From positions 1 through 64,000 of the forward strand of contig NZ_CAJNBL010000028.1 in NCBI RefSeq assembly GCF_905221025.1: a stretch of DNA of 64,000 nt, given 5' to 3'. This document shows positions 1 to 9,490 of this stretch, one piece after another (within the stretch, counting starts at the first letter, position 1; each line of letters starts with the position of its first letter). The translations under genes were made by a program, and so were the position numbers. The notes beneath the pieces are model-generated. The model did no database searches and was not told where the DNA came from. It was given only the letters and a program-made list of their open reading frames with translations. The stretch is from Candidatus Nitrotoga fabula (GTDB taxonomy: Bacteria; Pseudomonadota; Gammaproteobacteria; Burkholderiales; Gallionellaceae).

Positions 1-2
1 AG

Positions 3-110
3 GCCAAGCTGCGCGATGCGGCCAACGAGCACATGGCCATGTTAGAGAAATCACCCGAGCGGGTGATGAGCTTCTTTCAGGATCCCAGGGTCAAATATGC
101 CGCCGGTTGA
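3..110 (+). CDS. C-terminal fragment of an unrecognised protein
   Basis: An open frame enters from the left edge and ends at TGA 108-110, giving about 35 residues that finish in DPRVKYAAG. It contains charged helix-like sequence (LRDAANEHMAMLEKSPERV). The upstream part lies outside the window and I do not recognise the family from this tail. It is followed by about 140 bases before ribE, so it need not be part of the riboflavin operon. Confidence 0.45.
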   Translation, partial: AKLRDAANEHMAMLEKSPERVMSFFQDPRVKYAAG

Positions 111-251
111 GACTTCATGAGGCCGAAGCAATAATGAACATGGGAGATGGATGGCCCTGGATTTTTAATCCAATTCATTGGTTAGGAAAAAAATGGAGCA
201 AATAGTTGTCAAACACTGAAATGCATAAATACAAGATGGTTGGGGTACGAC

Positions 252-845
252 ATGTTTAGTGGCATTGTTGCAGGCGTGGGTATCATTGAACATGTGGAGA
301 ATCGTGATGGAGGACTGGACCTTCGCATATCCACTCAAGGGCTCTGCATGGAGGATGTGAAGGCCGGTGATAGTATTGCGGTAAATGGTGTGTGCCTGAC
401 AGCCGTATGCGTGGAAGACAGGTATTTCTGCGCCCATGTGTCGCGCGAAACATTAAACTGCACAGTTGGACTGGATGCAGAAGGGAGTTGTGTTAATCTG
501 GAAAAGGCTCTCTGCGTCAATGACCGGTTGGGGGGGCATCTGGTGAGCGGTCATGTTGATGGAGTGGGTGATGTGGCTGAATTCACAAATCTTGAGGAAA
601 GCTGGAAATTAAGAATTGCTGTTCCGCGGTCATTGGCAAAATATATGGTTGTAAAGGGTTCCATTGCAATCAATGGCGTGAGTCTGACGGTAAATAATGT
701 TGAAGGAAACGTGTGCAGCATGAATTTGATCCCGCATACGCTAGAGGCGACTACTCTGAAGGAATTGCATGTCGGGGCTCGAGTCAATATAGAAACTGAT
801 CTGATTGCGCGTTATGTTGAGCGCCTTTTGCAGGCACGGAGTTGA
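252..845 (+). CDS. ribE: Riboflavin synthase (alpha subunit)
   Basis: Catalyses the dismutation of two 6,7-dimethyl-8-ribityllumazine molecules to riboflavin, the last step of the pathway, in the cytosol. The ATG at 252 gives the family's invariant start MFSGIV; an in-frame ATG 12 bases upstream would only add MGYD. The 197 residues hold two lumazine-binding repeats (about 1-97 and 98-197), with HVSRETL in the first and [10 protein letters not shown] at the start of the second. Length is normal. The stop at 843-845 lies six bases before the ATG of ribBA, so the two are probably co-transcribed. I see no FMN riboswitch in the 140 bases upstream. Confidence 0.96.
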   Translation: MFSGIVAGVGIIEHVENRDGGLDLRISTQGLCMEDVKAGDSIAVNGVCLTAVCVEDRYFCAHVSRETLNCTVGLDAEGSCVNLEKALCVNDRLGGHLVSGHVDGVGDVAEFTNLEESWKLRIAVPRSLAKYMVVKGSIAINGVSLTVNNVEGNVCSMNLIPHTLEATTLKELHVGARVNIETDLIARYVERLLQARS

Positions 846-850
846 TAACA

Positions 851-1945
851 ATGACAGATATCGCTCCGATAGAAGAAATAATTGCCGAAATACGTGCCGG
901 ACGCATGGTGATCCTCGTGGATGAGGAAGACCGTGAAAATGAGGGGGACCTGTTATTTGCAGCTGAATTTGTTACCCCAGAGAAAATCAATTTTATGGCC
1001 AAGCATGGCCGTGGATTAATTTGCCTGACATTAACAGAGGCGCATTGTAAGCAGTTGAACTTGCCTTTAATGGTGCGAGATAACGGTTCTCCTCTGGGTA
1101 CCAATTTCACGCTTTCCATTGAAGCGGCAAGTGGTGTGACGACAGGGATTTCTGCCACGGATCGGGCAAGAACGGTGCAGGTTTGCGTGGACCAACACGC
1201 TAAGCCTGAAGATATCGTTCAGCCTGGGCATATTTTCCCGCTGATGGCACAGAAAGGCGGGGTTTTGGTACGCGCTGGTCATACAGAAGCTGGCTGCGAT
1301 CTGGCGCAGCTCGCCGGGCTTACTCCTGCCGCGGTTATCTGTGAAATACTGAAAGATGATGGCGAGATGGCTCGCTTGCCCGACCTTATTCCATTTGCGA
1401 AGCAGCATGGCTTGAAAATAGGGACCATCGCTGAACTAATAGAGCATCGCAGCCAGCATGAAAAACTGGTTGAGCGTGTGGCAAGACGCCCAGTACAAAC
1501 TGCTTATGGTGTTTTCGATCTGGTTAGCTATGTGGATAAAACCACGCAACAAACCCATCTGGCACTGGTTAGAGGTGAAATCCGGTCAGATACAGAGGCA
1601 TTGGTGCGTGTTCATGAGCCATTGTCAGTTCTGGATTTCCTGGAGCAGGCGAGCTCCGGCAATTCCATCAGCGTGCATGATGCAATGCTGAAAATCAGTC
1701 TTTCATCTTCAGGTGTGTTGGTATTGCTGCATCGTAACGAAACCTCGCGCGACCTTTTGAAGCGCGCTTCAGTCATGCATGAGGAGCACCAGATGCCAAA
1801 GTGGGATATGCGCAGCTACGGTATTGGTGCGCAGATATTGCGGGATCTAAATGTTGGGAAAATGCGGTTATATGCCACTCCACGCAAATTACCAAGCATG
1901 ACGGGATTTGGCCTGGAAATTGTAGGATATGTTCAACATGAATAA
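851..1945 (+). CDS. ribBA: 3,4-dihydroxy-2-butanone 4-phosphate synthase with degenerate GTP cyclohydrolase II-like domain (RibBX type)
   Basis: The N-terminal half (about 1-205) is a RibB domain that makes the four-carbon riboflavin precursor from ribulose 5-phosphate. The acidic motif [10 protein letters not shown] at residues 24-33 and [11 protein letters not shown] are intact. The C-terminal half aligns with GTP cyclohydrolase II, but the zinc motif region, normally HSECLTGD followed by LRCDCG, reads [12 protein letters not shown] with no cysteines. It should therefore lack GTP cyclohydrolase activity, as known for proteobacterial RibBX proteins. A true ribA is expected elsewhere in the genome. 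ATG 851 is chosen over a TTG at 842 that overlaps ribE. Confidence 0.93.
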   Translation: MTDIAPIEEIIAEIRAGRMVILVDEEDRENEGDLLFAAEFVTPEKINFMAKHGRGLICLTLTEAHCKQLNLPLMVRDNGSPLGTNFTLSIEAASGVTTGISATDRARTVQVCVDQHAKPEDIVQPGHIFPLMAQKGGVLVRAGHTEAGCDLAQLAGLTPAAVICEILKDDGEMARLPDLIPFAKQHGLKIGTIAELIEHRSQHEKLVERVARRPVQTAYGVFDLVSYVDKTTQQTHLALVRGEIRSDTEALVRVHEPLSVLDFLEQASSGNSISVHDAMLKISLSSSGVLVLLHRNETSRDLLKRASVMHEEHQMPKWDMRSYGIGAQILRDLNVGKMRLYATPRKLPSMTGFGLEIVGYVQHE

Positions 1946-2029
1946 ATTCTGGACGGCATCTATTGTCCTGCACCAGGAGATTGTCAAGCAATTCATTGCA
2001 AATAGAGTTTGTGCATACAATCAGGATAA

Positions 2030-2485
2030 ATGATGAAAGAAATTGAAAAAAATTTGAATGGAACAGGAATGCGCATTGGCATTGTGCAAAGTCGCTTTAA
2101 TTTGGTCGTTTGTGAGGGCTTGCTTGCTGCCTGCCGCACGCAGCTTGTTCAGCAAGGTGTAAATGATGCAGACATTACGCTGGCATGTGTCCCGGGTGCA
2201 CTGGAAATCCCGTTAGGGCTGCAACTCATGGCAAGCAGCGGAAAATTTGATGCATTGATCGCTATGGGTGCGGTGATTCGTGGTGATACATACCACTTTG
2301 AAATTGTAGCGAATGAATCTGCGCGCGGGGTTGGAGAAGTGCAGTTGCGAAATGGCTTGCCCATTGCTAATGCCATTCTTACAACAGATACAGAAGTGCA
2401 GGCAGAGGAACGCATGAATACAAAAGGCGTGGAAGCTGCGCTTGTGGCGATTGAGATGGTGAATCTGCTGAGGGAACTGGCATGA
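2030..2485 (+). CDS. ribH: 6,7-dimethyl-8-ribityllumazine synthase
   Basis: Condenses 3,4-dihydroxy-2-butanone 4-phosphate with the ribityl-aminopyrimidine to give lumazine, the substrate of RibE. The sequence shows the family motifs [10 protein letters not shown] near the N-terminus, PGALEIPL in the middle and [12 protein letters not shown]; 151 residues is usual. Two adjacent ATGs (2030 and 2033) are possible; AGGA at 2023-2026 is better spaced for 2033. The stop overlaps the nusB start (ATGA), indicating translational coupling. It lies 84 bases after ribBA in the same direction. Confidence 0.96.
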   Translation: MMKEIEKNLNGTGMRIGIVQSRFNLVVCEGLLAACRTQLVQQGVNDADITLACVPGALEIPLGLQLMASSGKFDALIAMGAVIRGDTYHFEIVANESARGVGEVQLRNGLPIANAILTTDTEVQAEERMNTKGVEAALVAIEMVNLLRELA

Positions 2486-2934
2486 ATGACGTAGCAGTTA
2501 AGCCGAAGGCGCTATCCAAAAGCCCGCGCCATCGTTCGCGTGAACTGACTTTGCAGGGGATCTATCAGTGGAAGCTGACTGGCAATGAAAGAGATCAGAT
2601 TGAAAAGCAGATATGTGCCGAAAAAAATACCGGTCGTTACGACAAGGCATTTTTCAGCAAGCTGCTTCAAGGGGTGCTGATTCAGCATTCCGTACTGGAA
2701 GCGATAGTTGCTAAGCACCTTGATCGCTCTCTGGACGAACTCAGTCCCATTGAATTTTCCGTGCTGATGATAGGAGTATATGAACTGCTTCATCATTTAG
2801 AGATTCCCTATCGGGTGGTGATCAATGAAGCTGTAGAACTTGCCAAAACTTTTGGCGGTACTGATGGGTATAAATTTGTTAACGGAGTACTGGATAAGGC
2901 TGCTGCAGAAATTCGTACCGATGAGGTTCAGTGA
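2482..2934 (+). CDS. nusB: Transcription antitermination factor NusB
   Basis: NusB binds boxA RNA with NusE (S10) and takes part in antitermination of rRNA operons. The 150-residue protein shows the family pattern: an N-terminal [15 protein letters not shown] segment and the C-terminal [13 protein letters not shown] and [11 protein letters not shown] motifs. It begins in a four-base ATGA overlap with ribH, a ribH-nusB coupling common in proteobacteria. About 170 bases without a gene follow before the next start. Confidence 0.95.
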   Translation: MNDVAVKPKALSKSPRHRSRELTLQGIYQWKLTGNERDQIEKQICAEKNTGRYDKAFFSKLLQGVLIQHSVLEAIVAKHLDRSLDELSPIEFSVLMIGVYELLHHLEIPYRVVINEAVELAKTFGGTDGYKFVNGVLDKAAAEIRTDEVQ

Positions 2935-3102
2935 AAGAGGAATATGCGGGAAGTGGAGTGGATATCCATTTCAATTTCCGTTCGATTCATTATACTGCAA
3001 GACCAGTAGATAAAGTCCGTTGAGGATCAGAGTAAGCCGTGCGGCTGTAGCGGGGTGGATCAGGCCAGATCAGAATGGTTTAAAATAAACTAAATAAAAA
3101 GT

Positions 3103-4362
3103 ATGGATATATTAACGGGGGGGATGAGTCAATATAAAAATATCGTTCTGTCTATATTGTTGTTATTCGTGCAGACATGCGTGACAGCCTCTCCACTAGA
3201 GGCCAGGCATCAGGATTCCGGCTTCAGCACAAAGATGAGCAATGGCAACCTGGCGTTTCCCGAATATATTGCACAAACCCGCGCAACGCTTGCAAAAGTG
3301 CGTTCTGGGAATGGTGCGGTTGACATGGAACGGGCAATCAATGGCAATTCCCCGTTTGAATTGAAGCCAGCAGAAAGCTGTCCAAAAGGACAGAATAAGC
3401 CTTATCGGCGAGGAATACTGCTCACCCATGGATTGACCGATTCCCCTTATTCGATGCATTCCCTGGCATCGTTTTTTCAAGAAAACTGTTTCCGAGTGAT
3501 GGCGATTCTTTTGCCGGGGCATGGCACACAACCGGGGGATCTGCTGGATGTCACATGGCAGGACTGGGCTGAGATGGAAGCTTATGGCACCAATAAACTT
3601 TCAGCGGAAGTAGAAGAAATTTTTCTGGGAGGGTACTCTACAGGTGGTGCGCTGAGTATTTATCAGTCATTGATAGACAGTCGGGTACGTGGCCTGTTCC
3701 TTTTTTCCCCGGCGTTGAATGTCAGTCCCAAGGCTGCCCTGGCCAATCTCCACAAAATATATAGCTGGCTGATTCCCAGAGAAAAATGGATTGATATCAA
3801 GCCGGATAAGGACATTTATAAATATGAATCTTTTCCTATGAATGCGGCAGCACAGATATATGCGCTGACCCAGGAGCTGCAGGATAAACTGGATGGTCAC
3901 CCGATGAAAATTCCAGTATTTGCTGCGGCAAGCGAGCAGGATATTACTGTTTCTACCTCGGCTACGCTCAATTTCATGGAAAAAGCGCCTAATCCGGCCA
4001 ACAGACTGGTACTTTACACTACCAACGTTAATCAGGTTGCGCCGGGTAGATCAGCAGAAAAACTGGAGCGGGTAAACAGCGTTTTTCCGGAATGGAGAAT
4101 ACTCAGTGCAGCCCATACGGCGATTACCCTTCCCTTGGAGGATCCGCATTACGGAATCATGGGGGAATATGTAAACTGCCTGCATTATTTATCAGATCAA
4201 CCCCAAAAATACAACGATTGTATCAGCAACCCGGAACAGGCATATTGGGGTGAGCTAACCGATGCCAACCTCAAGGCAGGCAACTTGCGTCGCTTGATGG
4301 CGAACCCGAATTTTCCGCAGCTTAAAACATCCATGAAGAAATTTATCGATGCCTTGCCCTGA
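3103..4362 (+). CDS. Secreted alpha/beta-hydrolase (serine hydrolase)
   Basis: A 419-residue protein with an N-terminal hydrophobic signal (VLSILLLFVQTCVTA) ending near SPLEA, so it is probably exported. The alpha/beta-hydrolase fold is indicated by HGLTDSPYS, the nucleophile elbow GYSTGG and a late AAHTAITLP that can supply the catalytic His. An Asp follows EQD in the last third. It resembles S33/monoacylglycerol-lipase-like hydrolases; substrate unknown. A second ATG at 3124 also leaves a complete signal peptide, and a run of G just before it could act as ribosome binding site, so the start is uncertain. Confidence 0.8.
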   Translation: MDILTGGMSQYKNIVLSILLLFVQTCVTASPLEARHQDSGFSTKMSNGNLAFPEYIAQTRATLAKVRSGNGAVDMERAINGNSPFELKPAESCPKGQNKPYRRGILLTHGLTDSPYSMHSLASFFQENCFRVMAILLPGHGTQPGDLLDVTWQDWAEMEAYGTNKLSAEVEEIFLGGYSTGGALSIYQSLIDSRVRGLFLFSPALNVSPKAALANLHKIYSWLIPREKWIDIKPDKDIYKYESFPMNAAAQIYALTQELQDKLDGHPMKIPVFAAASEQDITVSTSATLNFMEKAPNPANRLVLYTTNVNQVAPGRSAEKLERVNSVFPEWRILSAAHTAITLPLEDPHYGIMGEYVNCLHYLSDQPQKYNDCISNPEQAYWGELTDANLKAGNLRRLMANPNFPQLKTSMKKFIDALP

Positions 4363-4448
4363 AGGTGTTTCTGCAGGTTAGGTTCTGGTAAAAGTGTGCA
4401 GCAATATCACCAGAGAGTCCGGGAGCCGATTTACGTTAGAATTACTCA

Positions 4449-5405
4449 ATGGCCTCCGAGTTCAAGCTGATCGAACGTTTTTTCACCCGCCCGGTTCCTG
4501 ACACGGTGCTGGGTGTGGGGGACGATGCTGCACTTTTGCGGGTAAATGATGGCATGGAGTTGGCTGTGTCGACTGACATGCTGGTAAGTGGAACCCATTT
4601 CTTTCCAGATACGCCCTCTTTTTTTCTTGGCCACAAGGCCTTGGCAGTCAATCTGTCCGATATGGCTGCAATGGGCGCGCAGCCGCGCTGGGCTACTCTG
4701 GCATTGTCATTGCCCGCAGTGGATGATGACTGGCTGGAAAAATTCAGCGCGGGTCTGTTTCATCTGGCTGATGAGCATCAGATTAATCTGATTGGTGGTG
4801 ACACTACTCGCGGGCCGCTCAATTTGTGTATCACGATCATGGGAGAAGTGCCGGAAGGACAGGCGCTGCGCCGTTCAGGCGCACAAGTTGGCGATGATAT
4901 CTGGGTTTCTGGCGTATTGGGGGATGCTGCGATTGCGTTGGCACATATGCAAGGGCATATCAATCTGCCTAGGCAGAATTTTGAGACTTGCTCGCTTGCA
5001 TTGCATCAGCCCGCTCCCCGGGTCGCTCTTGGATTGGCACTGCGCGGCATTGCAAACAGTGCCATAGATATTTCAGATGGCCTGCTGGCGGATATTGGCC
5101 ATATATTGAAAAGCTCAGGTGTGGGAGCAGAGATTGCATTTTCCGCACTTCCAGTCTCCAGTGTGCTTCAGCCTTTTCTTGATCAACCATTAGGCAGGCG
5201 TTGCGTTCTGGCCGGAGGGGACGATTATGAACTTTGTTTTACTGCTCCTGCAATTTTCCGCTCCGCAGTCGAGAAAGTTGCGGTCACTCTTGGTTTGCGG
5301 ATCACGTGCATAGGTACTATTACGCAGGGAAATAGATGCGAGGTACACGCCAAGGATGGCAGCACAGTTGATGTTGGAGTATCAGGCTATGACCATTTCC
5401 GTTGA
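4449..5405 (+). CDS. thiL: Thiamine-monophosphate kinase
   Basis: Phosphorylates thiamine monophosphate to thiamine diphosphate, the last step of cofactor synthesis. The 318 residues carry the AIR-synthase-like signatures: GVGDDAALL, STDMLVSGTHF, LIGGDTTRGP (metal/ATP), DISDGLLADIGH and GGDDYELCF. Length and order are normal. The 3' end overlaps pgpA, and the gene lies in the nusB-thiL-pgpA neighbourhood common in proteobacteria, here interrupted by the hydrolase gene at 3103-4362. Confidence 0.95.
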   Translation: MASEFKLIERFFTRPVPDTVLGVGDDAALLRVNDGMELAVSTDMLVSGTHFFPDTPSFFLGHKALAVNLSDMAAMGAQPRWATLALSLPAVDDDWLEKFSAGLFHLADEHQINLIGGDTTRGPLNLCITIMGEVPEGQALRRSGAQVGDDIWVSGVLGDAAIALAHMQGHINLPRQNFETCSLALHQPAPRVALGLALRGIANSAIDISDGLLADIGHILKSSGVGAEIAFSALPVSSVLQPFLDQPLGRRCVLAGGDDYELCFTAPAIFRSAVEKVAVTLGLRITCIGTITQGNRCEVHAKDGSTVDVGVSGYDHFR

Positions 5406-5892
5406 TTCCTGCAAAAAACCCACGTGGCGTTTTGTTCTCAGCCATCCCGCACATTTTTTTTCCTTTGGTTTCGGCAGTGGCCTGTTTCCGGTTGCGCCAG
5501 GAACGGCAGGAACATTAGTGGCGTTTCCATTTTATTTGTATTTTTCCGAGCGATTGACGGATGGGGCGTTTATATTCGTTTTGATAGGTTCGTTCATATT
5601 GGGGGTTTGGGCATGCGGGAAAACCGGGAAAGCCCTGGGTGTGGCAGATCATGGAGGGATGGTCTGGGATGAAATTGTAGCCTTTCTGCTGGTGCTGTTA
5701 TTTACCCCTGAAGGATTTTTCTGGTACCTGCTGGCTTTTTTTCTGTTCCGTTTTTTTGATATAACCAAGCCTCCGCCGATCCGCTATTTTGACCGGACAT
5801 GGCATGGTGGCTTTGGTGTCATGTTCGACGATATTTTGGCTGCGGGCTATACCTTGCTGAGTCTGGCGCTGGTGAGGTATGTTCTGTCGTGA
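5389..5892 (+). CDS. pgpA: Phosphatidylglycerophosphatase A
   Basis: Membrane enzyme that removes the phosphate of phosphatidylglycerol phosphate to give phosphatidylglycerol. The 167 residues contain the PgpA motifs GFGSGLFPVAPGTAGT, VWDEIVAFLL and FRFFDITKPPPIR, and three to four hydrophobic segments. I choose ATG 5389, with GGAG nine bases upstream, overlapping thiL by 17 bases; ATGs at 5356 and 5371 would extend further into thiL. Convergent with lpxH. Confidence 0.93.
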   Translation: MTISVDSCKKPTWRFVLSHPAHFFSFGFGSGLFPVAPGTAGTLVAFPFYLYFSERLTDGAFIFVLIGSFILGVWACGKTGKALGVADHGGMVWDEIVAFLLVLLFTPEGFFWYLLAFFLFRFFDITKPPPIRYFDRTWHGGFGVMFDDILAAGYTLLSLALVRYVLS

Positions 5893-6003
5893 AAGGCACC
5901 AGTGTTAACCAAGGAATATTCGTCTTATGGCAGGAAGTCTGCGCGGCATGTTTTCCGGAAAACGGAAAGGGTTGATCTAACAGCCTGATAACCGGGTTTC
6001 CTG

Positions 6004-6732
6004 TTAAAAGGTGATCGTTTGCCAGCTGCACCCCGCTTCATCGCAGCGCAAGAAATTGCCTGCAGTTTGCCAGTCTCCCAGCACCCAACGTTCACACTCG
6101 TGTCCGTCCACCGTATGCAGGTGACGCTTGGGCCGATGAGTGTGCCCATGGATCAGGCGCGGATAGTGATGGCTACGGAGCAAGTCCATCACCGCTTCTA
6201 AATTCGTATCCATGATTTCTTCGCTTTTGTGCTTTTGCGCATTCTTGCTGCGCTCACGCAGTTGTGCAATGTGTTCCTTACGCTGAGCCAGCGGCTGAGA
6301 AAGAAAATGCTGCTGAAACACGGGATCATGGATTTTTTTGCGCATATTCTGGTAATCGATGTCGTCTGTGCACAGGATGTCGCCGTGGGTGAGCAGTGTT
6401 GGCGTATGGTACAGGTTAATCAGCACAGGGTCGTTCAATAGTTTTGCACCACAGGCCTGGGCGAATTTCTGGCCGATAAGCAGATCGCGGTTGCCATGCA
6501 TGATATGTATGTCAGTGCCGTTGCTGGAAAGCCCATGTAAGGCATCGGCAATCTGGCAATGCAAGGGGTTGTTGATATCATCATCCCCGGCCCAGTACTC
6601 GAACAGATCGCCGAGGATGTAGAGTGTCTCGGCCTTGGGTGCTGTCTGTTGAATAAACTGCAGAAATTCTTTTGTGCTTTGTGTTTGCTCCACGCATAGA
6701 TGGAGATCGGAAATAAATAGACTATGAGCCAT
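6004..6732 (-). CDS. lpxH: UDP-2,3-diacylglucosamine diphosphatase
   Basis: Calcineurin-like phosphoesterase that hydrolyses UDP-2,3-diacylglucosamine to lipid X in lipid A synthesis. Metal-binding motifs are all visible: DLHL (D9, H11), GDLFEYWAGDD, GNRD and GHTHRP. The start at 6732 gives MAHSLFISDLHL, the usual beginning of the family; the frame stays open 63 bases upstream but that part has no homologue-like sequence. 242 residues is normal. It reads toward pgpA. Confidence 0.93.
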   Translation of the reverse strand: MAHSLFISDLHLCVEQTQSTKEFLQFIQQTAPKAETLYILGDLFEYWAGDDDINNPLHCQIADALHGLSSNGTDIHIMHGNRDLLIGQKFAQACGAKLLNDPVLINLYHTPTLLTHGDILCTDDIDYQNMRKKIHDPVFQQHFLSQPLAQRKEHIAQLRERSKNAQKHKSEEIMDTNLEAVMDLLRSHHYPRLIHGHTHRPKRHLHTVDGHECERWVLGDWQTAGNFLRCDEAGCSWQTITF

Positions 6733-6906
6733 ATAATATACTGATTTTGGATGAAACAAGAAAATCGGAGGGTCAGGCGGCTCGATGCCGTGCATGTTTT
6801 CCTGCGCCCCTGATTACCCAGCAGAGGCGCAAAGAAATCGCGCTGTCCTGACTATGACAGCTTTACTAGGAAAATTGAATACACTTGCTGAAACGTCGTG
6901 CCATAT

Positions 6907-7506
6907 TTATTGTACGACTTCGGCCTTCATAATAATGACATCTTCCAGAGGGACATCCTGATGACCAGTCTTATTACCAGTTTTGACTTTGCGTATGGCA
7001 TCCACTACTTCAGTACCTGAAACCACTTTCCCGAAAACACAATAACCATAATCGTGTCTGTTGGGAGCGCTATAGTTGAGGAAACTATTGTCCTTTACGT
7101 TAATGAAGAACTGCGCCGTGGCTGAATGCGGATCAGATGTGCGCGCCATTGCGACCGTATATTTGTCATTCGTTAAACCATTCGCGGCTTCATTTCGAAT
7201 TGGCGCCTTGGTGGGTTTTTCTCGCATGCCTGGCTCGAAGCCTCCGCCCTGGATCATAAAGTTGTCGATAACACGATGGAATACCGTGTTGTTATAAAAA
7301 CCATTGTTCACATAGTCGAGAAAATTCTTGACAGTGGCAGGGGCTCTTTCCTCATCCAGTTCAAGGGTGATATTGCCGTGGTTGGTTTGCAGTTTGACCA
7401 TGTTAGTTTTTCCTTTTTGTGTGGAATGTTGTTGAGAAATCTGGGCAGCCTGAGCTGAGCACAATAACAGGCAGCCAAGCAGCAGGGTGGAAAATATTTC
7501 CTTCAT
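6907..7506 (-). CDS. Periplasmic peptidyl-prolyl cis-trans isomerase (cyclophilin)
   Basis: Catalyses cis-trans isomerisation of proline peptide bonds. A signal peptide of about 20 residues ([16 protein letters not shown]) precedes the cyclophilin domain, so the protein should act in the periplasm. Domain motifs: [22 protein letters not shown] and [15 protein letters not shown]. 199 residues in all. The next cyclophilin gene lies 49 bases upstream in the same direction and is clearly related: a tandem pair, probably one transcript, with this copy exported and the other cytosolic. Confidence 0.92.
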   Translation of the reverse strand: MKEIFSTLLLGCLLLCSAQAAQISQQHSTQKGKTNMVKLQTNHGNITLELDEERAPATVKNFLDYVNNGFYNNTVFHRVIDNFMIQGGGFEPGMREKPTKAPIRNEAANGLTNDKYTVAMARTSDPHSATAQFFINVKDNSFLNYSAPNRHDYGYCVFGKVVSGTEVVDAIRKVKTGNKTGHQDVPLEDVIIMKAEVVQ

Positions 7507-7555
7507 TTTGTCGAATCCTCATAAATGAAATTTAAGTAAGCGATTTTGTTCCAAT

Positions 7556-8101
7556 TCAGTTGAGCACCTGTTCTGCCTTCTTGAGCACGACTTCTTCAGT
7601 GGGTACGTTATCCAGTCCATAGCGGCTTTTGGTCTGCACCTTGCTGATTGCATCCACCACTTCAGTGCCTGCCACTACCTTTCCAAAGACGCAGTAGCCA
7701 AAATTCTCTTTATCTGGTGATGTGAAATTCAGGGTGTGATTATCCTTCAGGTTGATGAAAAATTGGGAGGTGGCGGAATGAGGGGCAGATTTCCGTGCCA
7801 TGGCAATAGTATATTTATCGTTTTTCAGCCCGTTTGCTGCCTCATTTTTGATTGGCGGGTTGGTGGATTTCGGGATCATTTTGGTGAGAGTGTTAAATGA
7901 AACGATGCCCTGGGAATAATTATAACCGCCTCCCTGGATGACAAAACCTTCAATTACGCGATGGAAAATGGTCTTGTAGTAAAAGCCACTGTTTACGTAC
8001 TCGAGAAAATTTTTAACGGTAATTGGAGCTTTTTCAGCATTCAGTTCAAGAGTGATAATTCCATAATTGGTGTGCAGTTTAACTATGGGAAAATTGTCCA
8101 T
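7556..8101 (-). CDS. Cytosolic peptidyl-prolyl cis-trans isomerase (cyclophilin) with a loop insertion
   Basis: A 181-residue cyclophilin without signal peptide, starting directly with the first beta strand (VKLHTNYGIITLEL). It shows FHRVIEGFVIQGGGY, SQFFINLKDN and [15 protein letters not shown]. Compared with its exported neighbour it has an extra stretch of about 15 residues after QGGGY (including YSQGIVSFNTLTK) in the loop where the neighbour has [11 protein letters not shown]. It is the first gene of the tandem pair. About 225 bases without a gene separate it from the TPR protein. Confidence 0.9.
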   Translation of the reverse strand: MDNFPIVKLHTNYGIITLELNAEKAPITVKNFLEYVNSGFYYKTIFHRVIEGFVIQGGGYNYSQGIVSFNTLTKMIPKSTNPPIKNEAANGLKNDKYTIAMARKSAPHSATSQFFINLKDNHTLNFTSPDKENFGYCVFGKVVAGTEVVDAISKVQTKSRYGLDNVPTEEVVLKKAEQVLN

Positions 8102-8326
8102 TCAATACTCCATGGTTTTTCAGGGTTGAGAAAAGCTTCAGCTGGCGTTGCACAGCATTGCATATAGTAAGGTTATCAAAGCAGTGATGGGACGACGAGG
8201 GTTCCATGCTGTTATTTTGTATTCTGCCCCTGATTGAGTGCCATTTGCCTGCCTGCAGTCAGGCTGTCAGCCCAAAGCCAGAATGGATACGTGACTGCAG
8301 TTGTGGTTGATGGAGAGCAAGCCAGA

Positions 8327-9490
8327 TTACTTGGCGGCACGCTCTTCCTGGATGAGCCATTTACCATTTTGTTTTACCAGAAGCATGAATTTGTCGAAAG
8401 AAGAATTTATATAGTCGGACCGATAAGACTGGTGAAAGGTTACGGCAGCATGATTTTCATCCGGGAAGGTGACTTTTTCGTTGTCGATATGAATCTCGAT
8501 ATATTTAGGCATGCTGATGCGTACCCTGCTTGAGTTTTCCCAGTCATTGCGATTCTCGCCATTCGGAGTCTTGAAATCTGCAGAATAGAAAGCCAGGTAC
8601 TTTTCAACGTCCTGTGATGACCACACATCTACCCAGTCGTGCAAGATTTTTAGCACATTCGCGTCTGCACGGTTGGCAACGGGTTCCCTGTTGTTTGCAT
8701 TCCTGGCGGGTTCGCCGGGCTCAGGAACGAAAGAGACTACTTTCGAGTGTACAGGAAGGGTGGCTGAAGCGTTAACCTGCGGCTTGGCGGGGGAGGGAGG
8801 TTTGGGTGTAACCTCAGCAACCTTAGCCGGCAGAGAAGGAACGGCCCCTGTTGTTGAAGGCTGCACTCTGGCCGGGGATGAAGGTTCGGAAACCGTAAGG
8901 GGGGTCTTGGCGGGAACAGACGACGCTATGGGAGCAGTAGCCTGTGGTTTGGACGCGCTGATTACCGGGGGAACCGGCTTGTTCTTTGGGAACAGGTCGT
9001 TGACTAGTGCAAGCTTGGTCTGGGCAGATGTATTGTTCCGGTCCAGTTGTGCCGCACGTTCATAAGAATGACTTGCCATTTTGGCGTAAATGTCCCCCAG
9101 ATTTTCCTGGGCAGTGGCATAATTTGGGTGGTTGCGGATCGCCACTTCCAGGGCGGCCCTGGCTTTCTCATATTGTCCCTGCCCTGCATATAGAACGGCG
9201 AGGTTGTTATACGGCTCGGGCAGTTCCGGGTAATCTTCGGTTAGTGACAGGAATATCCCTGTGGCCTCATTGTTTTTGTGCTGTGCAGTAAGAATCAACC
9301 CCTTCAGGAATCGTGCCTGCGCATCCTTGGGTTTGCTGGCGAGATAGGCATCCACCCTCTTTAGAGCCTGTGTGTGCTGGTTTTGCTTGAATAACTTATT
9401 GATATCCTGGATTTCATTTGCGCCTATGCTGTTGCTGAAGCATAGGGATAGCATGGCTCCGCATAGTAAAAGACGGTTGAACTTGTTCAT
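8327..9490 (-). CDS. Secreted TPR protein with C-terminal NTF2/SnoaL-like domain
   Basis: A 387-residue protein with a signal peptide (RLLLCGAMLSLCFSNSIGA), about three tetratricopeptide repeats (roughly 35-165, with FLKGLILTAQHKNNEA and YNNLAVLYAGQGQYEKA), a Pro/Ala/Ser-rich linker (about 170-275), and a C-terminal domain of about 105 residues (ILHDWVDVWSSQDVEKYLAF to NGKWLIQEERAAK) of the NTF2-like type found in Cds6-like secreted proteins. TPRs suggest protein-protein contacts; the NTF2-like domain may bind a ligand or peptidoglycan-related partner. Function not known. The linker is richer in G and C than the flanks. Confidence 0.8.
   Translation of the reverse strand: MNKFNRLLLCGAMLSLCFSNSIGANEIQDINKLFKQNQHTQALKRVDAYLASKPKDAQARFLKGLILTAQHKNNEATGIFLSLTEDYPELPEPYNNLAVLYAGQGQYEKARAALEVAIRNHPNYATAQENLGDIYAKMASHSYERAAQLDRNNTSAQTKLALVNDLFPKNKPVPPVISASKPQATAPIASSVPAKTPLTVSEPSSPARVQPSTTGAVPSLPAKVAEVTPKPPSPAKPQVNASATLPVHSKVVSFVPEPGEPARNANNREPVANRADANVLKILHDWVDVWSSQDVEKYLAFYSADFKTPNGENRNDWENSSRVRISMPKYIEIHIDNEKVTFPDENHAAVTFHQSYRSDYINSSFDKFMLLVKQNGKWLIQEERAAK

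Noticed and set aside
111..251. FMN riboswitch upstream of ribE
   Set aside because: The conserved RFN-element blocks are not visible in these 140 bases.
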